Positions 20,374-21,179 of a stretch of DNA of 21,179 nucleotides are shown piece by piece. Below the pieces are notes generated by a model, which was not told where the DNA came from, did not search any database, and saw only the letters and a list, made by a program, of their open reading frames with translations. The DNA lies in the IMG/VR virus record IMGVR_UViG_3300021959_007709, positions 1-21,179 of that record; one strand, given 5' to 3'. The first letter of the stretch is position 1. Each line of letters opens with the position of its first letter. Source of the DNA: a virus. The position numbers and the translations under genes are program-made.

Positions 20374-21112
20374 GAAGTTAGTACTTAGTATTAGTGGTGG
20401 TATGGACTCTGTAGTCCTGCTGCATATGGCTGTAGATAAAGGCTTTGAAGAGATTCACCTTATTACATATAACTATGGTCAGCGTCATGTTAGAGAGATT
20501 GATTGTGTCCAAGGTCAGATTGATGCTGTAAAAGCTAAGTCACCTGATACTCTTATCACTCACTATGTAGCCGATGTTGGGTTTATTAAGTATCTTGCTC
20601 CTACCTCATCTCTAACTAATACTGATATCGATAACCCTGATATTAGTAAGATTGCTGGTGATGCACAACCAGTAAGCTATGTACCTTTCCGTAATCAGTT
20701 ATTCAATACTATTGGTTGTGCTTATGCTGAAGCTAAAGGTGCTGATACTGTCTGGTATGGTGCTGCTGAGGTTGATAGTCTTGCTGGTTATTGGGATGGT
20801 AGTAATGAATTCGTTAGTGCTATGAATGCTTTGATTGCTCTTAATAGAGAGAATCGAATTACTATCGATGCACCATTACTTACTATGTCTAAAGAAGCTA
20901 TTGTTGAAGAGGGTGTGAGGCTCGGAGTAGACTTTGGTAAGACTTGGACTTGTTACTCTAATAGGAAAGATGGATTGGCTGATGCTACTACACCGTCCTC
21001 GAGTATGAGAGTCAAAGGCTTTATTGATGCAGGCTATCAAGACCCTATTCAATATGTACAGCAAGATAAGCTTAGTGAAGTGTATATGGCTAAAGGCTGC
21101 AAGAAGATTTAA
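20366..21112 (+). CDS. queC: QueC-like 7-cyano-7-deazaguanine (preQ0) synthase with altered zinc site
   Basis: Codes for 248 residues from ATG 20366 (a GTG at 20363 adds one). QueC converts 7-carboxy-7-deazaguanine to preQ0 with ATP and ammonia. In phages preQ0-derived bases are placed in DNA to escape restriction. PP-loop SGGMDS (10-15), NYGQRH (36-41), YVPFRN (105-110), AEVDSLAGYWDGSNEF (134-149) and PLLTMSKEAIV agree with the family. The usual C-terminal zinc site, a Cys in TxTCY followed by C-G-x-C-x-x-C, keeps only the first Cys (C196); the rest is ATTPSSS. The enzyme may be zinc-free, or may have changed substrate. Relatives such as QatC and CBASS-associated QueC-like proteins show the fold can be reused. 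A terminator follows. Confidence 0.88.
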   Translation: MSKKLVLSISGGMDSVVLLHMAVDKGFEEIHLITYNYGQRHVREIDCVQGQIDAVKAKSPDTLITHYVADVGFIKYLAPTSSLTNTDIDNPDISKIAGDAQPVSYVPFRNQLFNTIGCAYAEAKGADTVWYGAAEVDSLAGYWDGSNEFVSAMNALIALNRENRITIDAPLLTMSKEAIVEEGVRLGVDFGKTWTCYSNRKDGLADATTPSSSMRVKGFIDAGYQDPIQYVQQDKLSEVYMAKGCKKI

Positions 21113-21131
21113 CTCCCACAATGTCAATAAG

Positions 21132-21168
21132 GAACTCCAAGAGCATTTCTGCCCTTGGAGTTCTTTTT
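21132..21168 (+). terminator. Rho-independent terminator after queC
   Basis: Ten-base-pair perfect stem GAACTCCAAG (21132-21141) with CTTGGAGTTC (21154-21163), a 12-base loop, then TTTTT. Confidence 0.9.
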
Positions 21169-21179
21169 ATATATGAGTT

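Noticed and set aside
8939-21136. Octamer AAGGAACT recurring in gaps (8939, 16957, 18744, 21129)
   Set aside because: The same 8-mer also occurs in coding sequence as Lys-Glu-Leu codons (for example near 19030 and 19522), and one copy overlaps a terminator stem. Four copies are too few to call a site.
1-21179. tRNA genes, CRISPR arrays, insertion sequences, frameshifted genes
   Set aside because: No cloverleaf, regular repeat array, transposase or terminal inverted repeat was seen, and all recognised core genes read through without interruption.

Overview
This window is part of the genome of a T4-like tailed phage (a contractile-tail myovirus). It is AT-rich and nearly gap-free. It carries T4 core genes for recombination, repair, replication and late transcription: uvsY, uvsW, 55, 47, 46, 43 and uvsX. 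The cluster order uvsY-uvsW-55-47-46 and the accessory genes resemble T4-like phages of marine bacteria (cyanophage, pelagiphage and relatives). No photosynthesis gene or other host-diagnostic gene is present, so the host is left open. No tRNA, CRISPR array or insertion sequence was seen.

Layout. (1) 1-2565, minus strand: six small genes. One runs off the left edge, one is GIY-YIG-like, and four have N-termini resembling T4 capsid-targeting peptides, so this is probably a late head or internal-protein block. (2) 2587-7713, plus strand: uvsY, uvsW, late sigma factor 55, and the 47/46 recombination nuclease, mostly overlapping by a few bases. (3) 7729-11541, plus strand: a GT4-like glycosyltransferase and DNA polymerase 43. 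(4) 11575-11880: a small late gene whose stop codon overlaps that of the convergent block. (5) 11877-16943, minus strand: four sugar-transfer genes (two tandem GT60-like paralogues, one HtrL/YibB-like protein, and one HtrL-GT2 fusion) read from late promoters. (6) 17018-18744, plus strand: a small acidic-tailed protein, a compact late unit bounded by hairpins, and uvsX. (7) 18852-21112, plus strand: a LOG-family nucleotide hydrolase, two small conserved-type proteins, and a QueC-like 7-deazaguanine enzyme, closed by a terminator.

How it works together. Two promoter classes can be read by eye. The plus-strand replication and recombination genes have a host-type TTGAT(T/A)-N16-TATAAT promoter. 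The structural-type and sugar genes have a T4-like late element (TATAAATA or a variant), the kind gp55 would recognise. In both classes the element usually ends only 5-8 bases before the ATG, so the predicted transcript start falls on or next to the start codon and no Shine-Dalgarno sequence is present. This suggests that much of this phage's expression uses leaderless or almost leaderless mRNA. The most unusual points are this promoter layout, a back-to-back early/late promoter overlap at 2553-2587, a QueC lacking most of its zinc ligands, the late GT60/HtrL sugar block, and a short late transcription unit at 17449-17551 that could encode a 14-residue hydrophobic peptide or a small RNA.
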